From NCBI RefSeq assembly GCF_000801105.2, contig NC_079511.1, positions 21,537,792-21,601,791 on the forward strand: DNA of 64,000 bases, given 5' to 3'. The notes beneath the pieces are model-generated. The model did not search any database, was not told the DNA's origin, and saw only the letters and a program-made list of their open reading frames with translations. Origin of the DNA: Raphanus sativus. Its lineage: Eukaryota; Streptophyta; Magnoliopsida; Brassicales; Brassicaceae. The position numbers and the translations under genes are program-made. Every line of letters begins with the position of its first letter. Position 1 is the stretch's first letter. Positions 45,288 through 55,877 of the stretch are shown one piece after another.

Positions 45288-46889
45288 TAGGGATGTTATA
45301 TAGGGTTGTGAGATTTAGGGCTGACCCAGCCCATTCAATAATTTAAGAACCCTAACCCAAATGTATTATTCATAAAATGTTTAGGGCCACTTTAGGGCTG
45401 GGCTAAGGAAATAAAGGGTTTTCACAGGGTTAACCCTATTAGATATTTTTTGTTATAGAACAATGTTTTGTTGTAGGGTCAAACCCTCAATTTTTTTTTG
45501 ATTTTTCGTTAAAATTGCTAAAAAAGTTTCTATAAAATTTCAGAAATGATTTTTTTCCGTCAAAATCACAAAAAAAAAATATTTTGCCAAATCGGTTTTT
45601 TCGCCAAAATCGAAAAAATCAAGTTTTTCCGAAAAACCACAAAATCGAGTTTTCCCACCAAAAACCACAAAATAGAGTTTTTCCACATAAACCGTAAAAC
45701 TGGTTTTTCCCGCCAAAATCGATAAATTAAGTTTTCCCACCAAAACCGAGAAACCCAAAAAATCGAGTTTTCAAGCCAAAATTGGGAAATCGAATTTTTC
45801 CGTCAAAACCGAGAAATCAAGAAATTGAGTTTTCCCGCCAAAAACGAGAAACCGGGGTTTCTTGCCAAAACCGAGAAATTAGGATTTCCCGCCAAAACCA
45901 AAAAACGAGTTATCCCGCCGAAACCGAGAAATTGAGTTTTCCCGAGAAATCAGGGTTTTTCAAGAAAACCGAGAAATCTTGTTTTTAGAGAAAACCGAAA
46001 AATCGGTTTTCCCGAGAAAAATGAAAAATCGGGGTTTCCCGCCAAAACCGAAAAATCGGGTTTTCTCGAGAAAACCGAGAAATCGGTTTTCTCGAGAAAA
46101 CCGAGAAATCGAGTTTTCTCGAGAAAACCGAGAAATCGGGTTTTCCCAAGAAAACCGAGAAATCTAGTTTTCCCGAGAAACCAAGAAATTGGGGTTTTCC
46201 GCTAAAACCGAGAAGTCGGAGTTTTCTGCCAAAACCGAGAAATCGAGTTTTCCCGAGAAAACCGAGAAATCGAGTTTTCCCGAGAAAACCGAGAAATCGA
46301 GTTTTCCGAGAAAAACGAGAAATCGGTTTTTTCCTAGAAAACCGAGAAATCGAGTTTTCCCGAGAAAACCGAGAAATCGAGGTTTCCCGCCAAAACCGGA
46401 AAATCGAGTTTTCCAACCAAAACCGGAAAATCGAGTTTTCCGCTAAAACTGGGGAATCGATTTTTTCCGTCAAAATTTAGAAATTTTTGTTTTCTGCCAA
46501 AACCGAGAAATTGAGTTTTCTCGTCAATACCACAATAATGAGTTTTCCTGCCAAAACAAAAAAAAATAAGTTTTTCCACCAAAACCTGAAAATTGAATTT
46601 TTCTGTCCAAATCAAAAAATTAAGGTTTTCTGCCAAAAACACAAAATTTTGTTTTTTTTGTTGAATTTGCAAAATCTCATTTTCCGTCAAAATTCTCAAA
46701 ATAGCTAAACAGTGTTAATCATGTTAATATTATTTGCTTTTGTTTTAAAAGATTTTTTAAAATGGGTAACCCTAACCCAACCCCTTCATGCATAGACTAT
46801 TAGGGTTAATGTTGGGTTGGGTTAGAATAGGGTTGGGTTTATATTTTATAGGGTTGGGTTGGGCTGGGTAACCCAATACAACATCCCTA
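45288..46889. mobile_element. Non-autonomous hAT element, 1602 bp, minisatellite-filled
   Basis: Terminal inverted repeats TAGGGATGTTATATAGGGTT and TAGGGATGTTGTATTGGGTT (reverse complement of the right end) match at 18 of 20 positions and begin like those of maize Ac (TAGGGATG). The 8-bp target duplication CGCACAGA is perfect (45280-45287, 46890-46897), and the intact HSP70 gene shows the single copy at 33619-33626. Subterminal regions repeat GGGTT/AACCC and GGGCTGGG motifs, possible transposase-binding sites. The centre is a 27-bp tandem array. There is no transposase, so it would need one supplied in trans. Confidence 0.92.
45560..46660. repeat. 27-bp tandem repeat array inside the hAT element
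   Basis: The consensus is GAGTTTTCCCGAGAAAACCGAGAAATC. It is best preserved at 46040-46430 and increasingly diverged to both sides, with a CCGCCAAAACC variant. Since 27 is nine codons, several frames on both strands stay open for up to 160 codons with nine-residue repeats such as KTEKSSFPE; these are not genes. Confidence 0.92.
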
Positions 46890-47889
46890 CGCACAGACCA
46901 CCATTGAGATTGACTCTCTCTTTGAGGGCATTGATTTCTACTCTGGGATTACTCGTGCTAAGTTTGAAGAGCTCAACATGGATCTTTCCCGACAGTGTAT
47001 GGAGCCTGTCGAAAACTGTATGAGTGATGCTAAGATGGACAAGACCACAGTCCACGATGTTGTCCTCGTCGGAGGTTCCACACGCATCCCGAAAGTCCAG
47101 CAGCTTCTCCAAGATTTCTTCAACGGTAAAGACCTCTGCAAGTCTATTAACCCTGACGAGGCTGTGGCTTATGGTGCAGCAGTTCAGGCAGCGATTCTAA
47201 GCGGTGATCAAGGCGATGAAAAATTGCAAGACCTTCTTCTCTTGGACGTGACTCCTCTTTCTCTTGGTATTAAAGTCGTCGGTGGAGTCATGACCACCTT
47301 GGTCCAGAGGAACTCGACGATCCCAACCCACAAGGAGCAGGTCTTCACCACCATCCATAACAACCAGCCAGGTTTGTTGATCCAAGTGTACGAAGGTGAG
47401 AGAGCTATGGTCAAAGACAACAACCTCCTTGGAGAATTCACGCTCTCTGGCATCCCTCCTGCTCCATGTGGTGTCCCTAAGATCATAGTGTGTTTCGACA
47501 TTGATGCAAACGGCATCCTCAATGTCTCTGCCGAGGACAAGAGCACTGGCAAAAAGAACAAGATTAGGATCACCAACGACAAGGGTCGCTTGTCTAAAGA
47601 CGAGATCGAGAAGATGGTGCAAGACGCTGAGAGGTACAAGTATGAGGATGAGGAGCACAAAAAGAAGGTCGAAGCCAAGGTTGCTCTTGAGAACTATGCT
47701 TACAACATGAGAAACACCATCGGTGATGCCAATATCGGTGCTGTAGACAAGAAGAAGATTGAGGATTTGGTTGAGGAGGCAATGCAATGGCTTGAGGGTA
47801 ACCAGTTGCCTGAAGCAGACGAGTCTCAAGACAAGATGAAAGAGTTGGAGAGTGTGTGCAACCCCATCATTGCAAAGATTTATCAATGA

Positions 47890-48880
47890 GGGAGGAGCTG
47901 GTGGTCCCAAGATTAAGGATGACGACTAAGCTGCTTCTCTTAAAATTGTTTTCCCTTAATGTCTGGAACCGTCTCTATTTTTTTTTAGTGTTGTTTGGTT
48001 TAGAGTTTTGATTTTTTTTTTTAAGGTGAATTTCAACTAGTAACTCTTTTAGGTGATCCTTGCTTGATCTGTTTGTGTGTCTTCTTCTTTCTTTCTATTC
48101 AATCTCTTACCTCATTGAAGTCGAGCTTTTTTATGGAATCACATTTCAAATATGGAGCCGCCAAATAGTTTCTTCTTCTTCTGAACTCTTAAGCCACAAA
48201 ATAGTTGGTTTATTTTGCCAGATGGATTGACTTTCCGATGTCTTGACAGTAGTGTTTTGTAACTTATTAGCAGAAAAGAGTTTAATGAAACTCATATGAG
48301 AAACACTTGACCTTTAAGACTTTTTCTTGGGTTCATTCCCTAGGATGAACCTTTAGGTTCACCAACTAAAGATACTTCATTGTCTGCTATAAGAATTATT
48401 AGAACATAACAGTTGCAAGAAAAGGAACTAAAAATCATAAAAGATAAATTACGTTTAGTTTTTGTATTCATATAGGTCTTTGTGATTGATGTTCACTGCA
48501 GAACTTTATGAATTCCATCTTGTACTCGTCAGATGTTATGATTCCTTTCTGTATGATCTTAAGAAAATAAAAATAGCAGCTCTCATTTTTTTATTAAATT
48601 TCTTCAATCAGAAGTATAAAATGCACAAAAAGAAAGAAAACAGGAAAAGAGAAACTGAGAAGAACAAACACACACACAATGAGGTTATCTCAGAGCCTTA
48701 TACTATGGTAAGAAGCAGAATATTTATTCGCTTGAGAGATTCCACTGAACATATATATATATAGGAAAGAAAGAGAGTGGAGACACCAATTATTTATCGT
48801 GAGATTCCACTGAACATATATATATATATATATAGAGGAAAGAAAGAGAGTGGAGACACCAATTATTTATCGTAATCATC
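47890..48880. repeat. Duplicated HSP70 3' flank and shared tail
   Basis: 47890-48175 matches 34619-34880. 48365-48880 matches 36210-36281 plus 42657-43052, without a Copia insertion and without the CLP1 pseudogene that lies between the two parts in the other copy. The unit starting GAGATTCCACTGAACATATA is repeated twice in full (48738, 48802). Confidence 0.8.
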
Positions 48881-49007
48881 GATAGTGCTATTAAACATAA
48901 TACACACAATAAAATTCACAGGAATTGATATGTTAAATGCACAAATAATTGTGGACTCAACCTGTCTCATCTTCACAGGATTATTACAGAATCAGATTTT
49001 TGTTCTG

Positions 49008-51086
49008 CTAGAACATTTTTCCAACACCTTCTTTTCTTGGGACGGATTCTTGAACATCCATCCGGCTCCAGTTTCCCATCAGAGAAGCCATTTGATCAAC
49101 TTTATCATACAGCCCAAGAAGCCCACCAGTGTGTATGAACAATATCTTCTTTCCCTCCCAACTTTTGGGATCCTTTGTCATCTCATTTATCAAACCGTAC
49201 GCAGCTTTCCCACTAAATAAACACTCGAAAACCCCAAATGATCAAGCCTCTCTCTCTATATATTACGATTCTAATCATGAGTTTTAAAATATTAGGAACA
49301 AGGAAGGACTAGAAAGACAAACAAACCTGTAAACAGGATCAAGAATAACACTTGTTGCACTTGCTAGGTCCTTTAAAAACTTAAGCTCCTCTGCAGTATT
49401 CATGGCATAACCTTTTCCCTTGGCCTGCAAAGAACATACGAATCAGTAATAGCAAACCGTGTGTGCTTAAGAAGAAAGAATTTATAACAAATTTCCATCT
49501 GAGTTTGTTTGCTAAGGATCCAAGAAGAATCAACATAAACATTTAACAGGACCGTTAAAATTAAAAGACGGAGAAAAGTCTTAGAAGGTTGTGACACTCA
49601 CATTGTGGATGCTAACAATATCACGAGAGTTAACACCAGCTTGAAGTCCATCCAGAAGGCCTTGGACAAAGTCATAGAAGTAATCAGGATCATCGCATAC
49701 CGAGAAAGCATGAACCTGCACGATGAAAATGAAATATAACATAGCTCTGTGAGCGATGCACCTAAAAGTTGAGGAAAAGACTATACCTTGGCTTTTAGAG
49801 CTCCCAACCAAGACCCCAATGAGATACCAGCAATTGTACCACCACTAAAAAGCAATAAACAGAAGACTAATATGAGACTGAAGTAAAAAGAAAAATGAGA
49901 AAAATGTACAAGAGAAGAAGTAAAAGCAAAACCTGCCACATGCCACCACAATATCATCAAACTTTAGGCCATCGGTTCTACATTTTAGCTGCTCCTCAAT
50001 TTCCCTTGCTGCTTCAATATAGCCCCTACACGATTAGTGTGACCAATTCAGTATATCATTAAGGGGTGGACAAGCAATTGAGTAGTGTGTATGTAATGTA
50101 AAGTTAAGTGTGAAAACTACAATAAACTGACCAAGTTCCCAAAGAGTTGGATCCACCAACGGGAATAACATAAGGCTTCTTTCCTTCTTTCTCCAGCTTC
50201 TCTTTCAGGGCACTAGTTAGAGCCTAACAACAAGTTTACCATCAATCTCAGTAAAACTACAAATCTCTTCTTAGTAATCGATCAAAAGAGAAAGCAAAGG
50301 GAGAAAGTAAAAAACCTCGCTCCCAATGGAAGAATACTCTTCCTTAGAGATGAGATGAACGTTAGCTCCAACGAGACGCTCAACAAGGAGATTCCCAACT
50401 AACCCTGGATCTCCATCCGCAAGAAGCTGCAAAAAAACACCAAAAGTGTCATGTGAAAAAAGCTGAGATTATTTTAATGAGATACACAAAGAAGAAAAAA
50501 GAAAACGAGACCTTGGAGGTGCGGAGTATAAGATGAGTGTCGAGATTGAGATAGTTAGAAGCGACGGTTGTGGCACGGCAGTGGTTGCTCTGGATACCGC
50601 CTATGGTGATGACGGTGTCGGCTTGTTGCTCCACGGCGTCGGCCATTAGGAACTCGAGCTTCCGGACTTTGTTTCCGCTCAATTCCATCCCCGTGAAGTC
50701 ATCTCGCTGCCAAAATCGGTAAAGCGGAAAGTGAAGACTAAAGCAAAGCAAAATTAGATAGAGAGATGAGAGTAGTCACCACCTTGATCCAGATTTCAGT
50801 GCCGTTGGGGAGATTGGGAATGTTCCATCGATGGATCGGAGTAGGACGCTGAAGACAGAAGACGATCAGTGAACGGAGAGATAATTAATTAAATAGAAAA
50901 GGTTAAAAAGTAGCGTACGTGAGCGAGGGAGAAGGTGTGAGAAGGAAGCGGACGAAGATGTGAAGCCCAGGAAGGAGGAGAGTAAGGGCTTTTTGTCAGA
51001 AATTCCGCCATGGTTGTTGCAGACATCCTTCTTCTTGTTCTTTCGCTGAGGGCTACTCTTGAGAGTGTCAAGAGCCGTCTTGACAT
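49008..51086 (-). CDS. D-CDES: D-cysteine desulfhydrase, mitochondrial, 10 exons
   Basis: PLP enzyme that breaks D-cysteine into pyruvate, H2S and ammonia; relatives were first named ACC deaminases. Exons by GT-AG sites: 51086-50919, 50848-50783, 50706-50512, 50426-50316, 50223-50133, 50025-49933, 49844-49787, 49715-49602, 49424-49327, 49212-49008; about 399 residues, close to the 401 of Arabidopsis At1g48420. My count of exon 5 may be off by one base. The N-terminus [20 protein letters not shown] is basic and Ser-rich, fitting mitochondrial import. PLP lysine is Lys91 in [23 protein letters not shown] and ACGSGGTIAG are phosphate-binding and family motifs; the C-terminus is [17 protein letters not shown]...GVGKMF. 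Start chosen by alignment with the Arabidopsis N-terminus; an upstream in-frame ATG exists at 51150. Confidence 0.93.
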
Positions 51087-51322
51087 TTGTTTCTTTCCTC
51101 TTCTACTGCTCTCTCTCCTCCATAGTTTCTCTCTTATGGCCTTATGGGCCACCGCCTATTATTTAAGATTTTGAGAGTCCACTGTATTTAAAGTTTTAAA
51201 CGGAACCGGTTTGGGCTCGTTCTAATTGATTGTTAATTACAGATTAGTGGCGGGTTTAACTTAAAAAAGGAAATAGTAAAGTTAAATCATTTAATTACCA
51301 AACCTAATCCACCGACGGAGCC

Positions 51323-51330
51323 TATATATT
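51323..51330 (+). promoter_or_regulatory. TATA box of MADS-box gene
   Basis: TATATATT in the context GAGCCTATATATTCCCGAGA, conserved at 55618-55625 in the duplicate. It stands about 170 bp before the ATG; the leader contains a CT-rich (TC)n tract. Confidence 0.55.
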
Positions 51331-51498
51331 CCCGAGAGGAAGAGAGTGTTGTCCTACTTTTTGCTATCTTCTTATTTTTACGCGCTTTACACAATAGAAG
51401 AAACTCTCTCTCTTTCGACTCTCGTCTGAATTAGGGTTTCGTTTTTGTTCGTCAAAGATCGTTTCAATTAAGGTTTCGTTTTTGATCGTGAAAGAAAG

Positions 51499-52431
51499 AT
51501 GGTGAAGAAGGGAGGTACAAAGAGGAAGCCTGTGATGACGAAGATCACAAACAAAGCTTCGCGCGCTACTACTTTCACCAAACGCAGAGACGGTCTCTAC
51601 AGCAAAGCCGCTCAGCTTTGTGTTGTCTCCGACGCTCAAATCGTTATCCTTGCGACACCATCTTCTTCAAACTCCAACGTTCCTTTCTTCTCGTTCGGTC
51701 ACTCCTCCGTTGACTCCGTGGTCTCCGCTTATCTCTCCGGACAGAGACTTGCTCCTGTTTCAACGTGTGATAATACCAAAGCGACGAGAGAAGACCTAGG
51801 TATCTGTATGGCTCGCAAGGACCTAGGGTTAGGGTTTTGGTGGGACGATGAGAAGCTCGTCAACTCGAATGATCCGGAAAAGCTTATGGAAGCGATGGAA
51901 TCTATGAAAGTACTATACAGCCGTCTCAAGGAATTGGAAGATCAAACCCTAACAACAACAACAAGGATCGACGACGAGGACATGGTTGAGATTTCACATG
52001 AGTCGGATGAATGGAGCGAGATGGATCTTCATAAACTCCTCCAAGATTGTGATTGTGAAGAAGAGGATCAGAGTGTAACTGATAAAACCTGCAACAACAG
52101 CAACTCTGTATCATCTGCAGCTGAAAGAAGCTGGGAAGAAGTGGCGATAGATCTTGATTTGGATACTATCATTACCTATGATGATTTACCAGAGCTTCCA
52201 CCTGTTGTTGTTAGCAACACTGAAAAAGAAGAAGAAGAAGAGGATGAGAACGTATCTGAGAAAACCTGCAACAACAACAACAACAACAACTCTGTATCAT
52301 CATTACCAGCTGCAGCTGAAAAAAGCTTGGAAGAAGCGACGATGGCTCTTGATTTCGATAGTATTTTTGAAGGTCTGATGTCCTATGATGATGTGGATCT
52401 CTCCTGGTCTGATGACTTATTGTTCATGTAA
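51499..52431 (+). CDS. Type I (M-type) MADS-box transcription factor, AGL97-like
   Basis: A single-exon gene of 310 residues. Residues 1-60 are a MADS domain: MVKKGGTKRKPVMTKITNKA, FTKRRDGLYSKAAQLCVVSD, AQIVILATP, followed by FFSFGHSSVDSVVSAYLSGQ, the extended type I form; there is no K box. The central DLGLGFWWDDEKL and a short helix (SMKVLYSRLKELEDQ) may serve dimerisation. The C-terminal half is strongly acidic with repeated blocks: SWEEVAIDLDLDTIITYDDL then PELPP, EEEEEDE and poly-Asn (CNNNNNNN), and a final SLEEATMALDFDSIFEGLMS then YDDVDLSWSDD, resembling activation domains. Lack of introns and type I MADS structure fit factors acting in female gametophyte or endosperm, which is inferred from the family. 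The broken duplicate is at 55.9-57.1 kb. Confidence 0.9.
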   Translation: MVKKGGTKRKPVMTKITNKASRATTFTKRRDGLYSKAAQLCVVSDAQIVILATPSSSNSNVPFFSFGHSSVDSVVSAYLSGQRLAPVSTCDNTKATREDLGICMARKDLGLGFWWDDEKLVNSNDPEKLMEAMESMKVLYSRLKELEDQTLTTTTRIDDEDMVEISHESDEWSEMDLHKLLQDCDCEEEDQSVTDKTCNNSNSVSSAAERSWEEVAIDLDLDTIITYDDLPELPPVVVSNTEKEEEEEDENVSEKTCNNNNNNNSVSSLPAAAEKSLEEATMALDFDSIFEGLMSYDDVDLSWSDDLLFM

Positions 52432-52659
52432 TTTTTAGGAGAGTATACGTTCGGTCTGGTCTCGATCAGTTTTTCTCACATGATAGAAAATTGATCGAAC
52501 TCATACCGGTTTATTTGGTTTGTATATCTGATGTCTTAATCAAGTGTAATAAAATGTTTAACAAGCAAGTAAAATTTGAGTTTGTGTACTTCTTCTTGTT
52601 ATGTTTTTGGTAATTTGTTCTCACATATAATACTCTTTGCAAACGTTTTGAACTGGTAA

Positions 52660-53980
52660 TGATCTCTGCTCGCATCTTCAAATACAATAGGGTACATTCA
52701 TTGTTACTCGGCAGTGAGCTTCCTAAGGTACTATTCAATCTTACAAAACTGAATGTTGCGTGCAGAGAATGGATCCTCTGGCACATACCTCAACAGAGTA
52801 CAAAAGATTGTCTCTGTTACAGCTCAATACAATAATTCCTTCAAAAGACTGCTTTCACTTTACACAATCCAATTGTCCTAACGACCACCCTTACTGCAAG
52901 CAGTGAGTTTCATGTCTTAAAATTTAATTTCCAAGATGATAAAGGTAGACAAGAAGTCGTGTTCAATTAGGGAAGATGAACATCCCAGCTTGGGTGAGAG
53001 TAAAGAGGAAGAGAAGAACAACACCAACAACAATAACAATGTAAATGCAGAGGAGACACAGAGGATTGAGTTTGATAAATGAAAAGAAGCAGAGGAATCA
53101 AAACATGAGGCAAGGTAAGTTTGTACTCTTATGGCCTTAATAATATCTTGTTCGGTGAGCAGAAGCAGAGATGAAACCTATTGAGGTTACAAGATATGCT
53201 GTGGTTGGTTTTCATGAGTCACATGAGACAATTGGATTGGTTTTTGTCTTTTGAGTAAACCAGGATCGACTTCTCAAAAATCGACGTTAGAAAGAAACAA
53301 CATGGATGCATTGGAAGTCAAATCGTTTTTTTTTTTTGAGTAAGAGAATGTTTCATGTTTGAATTTCCTCTTTATCTTTCTCTTTGATTTCACAAATATG
53401 TTACATTCACTTTGTGGTGAGGAGTTTCTGCCTTCAAGATCTGTTGATGCAACAACTCCTCACAGCCCGGCTTCTTTTCTGCCTTCTACTCCTCCTAGAG
53501 GAGGCCAACAACAAGAGAAGAGAGATTGTAGCTCTAGGAGTTGAACTAGGGAAGATAAACATCGAGGCCTTGAGCGAGTAAAGAGGAAGAGGAGAACAAC
53601 ACCAACAACAACAATGTAGATGCAGAGGCTTGACTTTGATGAACAGAGCGAGTGCGTGGGAAGAAGCAGAGGAATACAAACATCAGAAGCAGATGAATCT
53701 AGTGAACAAACACAGAGTAATAGACTTAAAAACGTGTTGTTCCATTTCTTCTTGGAACTCAATTTGTTTTTGAAAAGAGATGTGAGGTACCATCTTCAGG
53801 TTACAAGATATGTTGTGGTTGGTTCTCATGAGTCATGACATTAGATTGGTTTTTGTCCTTCCCAATAAAACTCGATGGAACTCTTTTTTTTTTCTTGACA
53901 TCACATGATTGAATTCTCAGTATCCCTTTTATGTAACCTTCTCCATTAAAAGAAAAAGTACAAAAAATCTATTGTATAAA
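52660..53980 (+). other. Spacer with a duplicated gene-like unit, unrecognised
   Basis: Absent from the second block, so either inserted here or lost there. 52965-53260 and 53535-53865 are related: both have AGGGAAGAT.AACATC, AAAGAGGAAGAG.AGAACAACACCAACAACA, GAAGCAGAGGAAT, and GGTTACAAGATATG.TGTGGTTGGTT. Between them 53401-53540 reads MLHSLCGEEFLPSRSVDATT then PHSPASFLPSTPPRGGQQQE. In the second unit the tract SAWEEAEEYKHQKQ recalls the remorin C-terminal start, but the match is too short to name it. Frames are broken; probably a decayed gene. Confidence 0.4.
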
Positions 53981-53984
53981 AGTA

Positions 53985-54800
53985 CCATCCTCTGTGAATG
54001 TGAGGGAAAAGGATTTGCTGCGGAAAGCATTGCAAAAAAGTTCTAAGAGACGTTTCATGGAACTAATAGCAACATCCGAGTCAGTATTTTTCAGATCATT
54101 GTTTGAAAAAAGGACTTGTTTCATCTGAGAATTGGTATACTGATGCAAAAGTCTGTGACAGCATCTACTTACTTGTATAAATCTTTATCTGCAATAATGG
54201 ATAAAATAAATTGGTATACAGAGGTACCATTGAGAAAGTGACCAAATATATTTGGCAGTAGCCGTTGCATAATATTAACAATGAAGAAGAAACTCGAAGG
54301 TTCCTAGCACAGAACAAAATCATCAAGTAGATTAGCACCAAGTGAGTTATACAGGTACATACATGTGCTTCTAACAATCTCACCCACAGAAAAACATTAA
54401 GCAACCTAACTTAGAAAGGAGGATCATGCTATTCATTTCTCAGGTATAGAGATGACAAGTTCCAAGCTTAGCACAATGCAAATGATCTGATTAACTCACA
54501 CTGCCTTTTCCCTTCTGCTTGCTTCTGCTCTGCAATATACTGGTCAACTCTCAAAGCTTTACTTCTCATTAGCTCAGACATCTTCTCCGCCTCCTCAACT
54601 ATATGTTTCTGCACGTGAACCTCCATGAATTCAAACCATTCTCCTAGTGTCATTTTCCTTAAACCAACCTTCTTCTTACCCCTATACTCCTCAGACTTTT
54701 CTTCATCATCCATCATCACACTCACCATCTGATGTCTCAACTCCAGCCTCCTCGTCAATTGTATCTTGTAAGTTCTCTGCCTCTCCATCTCCTCTAACAC
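53985..54800 (-). pseudogene. Unrecognised minus-strand gene or pseudogene, copy 1
   Basis: 54468-54800 is open on the minus strand for about 110 residues, basic and charged, with LGEWFEFMEVHVQKHIVEEA then EKMSELMRSKALRVDQYIAE, likely coiled coil. No ATG opens the frame at its 5' end (first ATG at 54789) and upstream continuity is unclear. 53985-54190 corresponds to the more open tract of the second copy (57560-57785) but is damaged. I do not recognise the family. The fact that two copies are kept suggests a real parent gene. Confidence 0.4.
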
Positions 54801-55061
54801 TACAGTTCAGGTTCTCCTCTCCTACCAATGATGTGCTATTCCTTGAATTGATCTCCACCTCCTCTTCGCTCTTAGATGTATACAACCTTCAGGGTAAAAA
54901 GACTTGTAAGTTCTACACTATTTATATACCCTGGCTACTATATAAGAGGACAAGCTATGCACACAACTATTGAAAACAATGGTATTCATGAATTAGTCGC
55001 CATTTGAAATTTCACCTTGAGATGACTTCTTTCCTCTTCTTTATCTACCAAACCATGTTGA

Positions 55062-55430
55062 ATTAAACTATGAGGAGCATCAGTTTTCATATAGTAAATA
55101 TTGTCTATTTTATTATAGTTGGTTGTATTAAATATTGAATATTTTATTTTATTATAGTTGGTTGTATTTTGTACATTCAGAGTGAAAATCCAGTGTTAGT
55201 AATTTGTGTATTTGATACAGAAACAATCCATTTTAATTGGATTAAAAATACTCAGTTCGTGGTAACTAAACCAAGATTCATTTTGGGTTCGATAGTTCTT
55301 TCTGGTTTGAATCTGGGTAAACCGATTTATATGTTGGAAATTTGGAGTACGAACAACAACGGCATAGAAATATAAATATGATATAATTCGAACATGGTAC
55401 GACGGTACGAGTTAGATATGAACGAACCGG
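55062..55430. other. Spacer between the two tandem blocks
   Basis: Contains two copies of TATTTTATTATAGTTGGTTGTATT (55106, 55144). From 55170 on it matches the relic at 29050-29340. Confidence 0.6.
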
Positions 55431-55617
55431 TCTGTTCGTAGCTGTTTTTAAGAAAAAAGGGGATGTCTTTTTTTCATGTTAAAAAAAAATTGTTTTGTCA
55501 AAAAAAAAATGTTGTGAGTTAATTAATTAATTGTTAATTACAGATTAGTGGCGGGTTTAACATAAAAAAGGAAATAGTAAAGTTAAATAATTTAATTATC
55601 AATCCACCGACGGAGCC

Positions 55618-55877
55618 TATATATTCCCGAGAGAGAGTGTGTAGTTATGCTTTCGCTATCTTCTTCTTAATCTTTTACGCGCTTACACAGAAACTCTCTC
55701 TCTCTCTCGACTCTCGTCTCAATTAGGGTTTCGTTTTTGTTCGTGAACGATCGTTTACGCGCACACAAAGAAACTCTCTCTCTCTCTCGACTCTTGTCTC
55801 AACTCTCAGTTAGGATTTCGTTCTTGTTCGTGAAAGATCGTTTTAATTAGGGTTTCGTTTTTGATCGTGAAAGAAAG
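55618..55877 (+). promoter_or_regulatory. Promoter and expanded leader of MADS pseudogene
   Basis: TATA at 55618-55625 as in copy 1. In the leader a unit with ACGCGC..ACA.A.AGAAACTC(TC)nGACTCTYGTCTCAA is repeated (55675 and 55756), making it about 80 bp longer than in copy 1. Confidence 0.6.

Larger units (their letters stand above)
45235..47889 (+). pseudogene. HSP70: Partial HSP70 copy interrupted by a hAT element
   Basis: The 5' part is gone: similarity starts at [17 protein letters not shown] (45235-45287), the middle of the ATPase domain. After the 1602-bp insertion it resumes at [17 protein letters not shown] (46898) and runs to NPIIAKIYQ and TGA at 47887-47889. From 46978 a 303-residue frame is open, but promoter, exon 1 and most of the ATPase domain are missing, so it is a pseudogene. 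It shares the TGAG frameshift before the tail with the gene at 32.5-34.6 kb, so the lesion predates the duplication. Long tracts (for example 47050-47480) look identical to that gene apart from scattered changes. Confidence 0.9.

Noticed and set aside
45985..46473. Long overlapping open frames on both strands (up to about 160 codons) in the hAT element
   Set aside because: They are by-products of a 27-bp repeat (nine codons without stops in several frames); the nine-residue repeats have no start, splice or promoter context.
45560..46660. Regular short repeats resembling a CRISPR array
   Set aside because: Units abut with no spacers, diverge gradually and lie inside transposon ends in a plant genome.
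47197..47910. 237-codon frame on the minus strand
   Set aside because: It is the antisense of HSP70 coding sequence, open only because of codon bias; the same happens at 33044-33517 and 33937-34407.
49008..51086. Bacterial-type ACC deaminase
   Set aside because: The protein is of that PLP family, but the sequence follows Arabidopsis D-cysteine desulfhydrase throughout and has plant introns, so horizontal transfer or ACC deaminase activity is not implied.
53401..53720. Remorin gene
   Set aside because: Only SAWEEAEEYKHQ recalls remorins; the frame is broken and the helix that should follow is absent.
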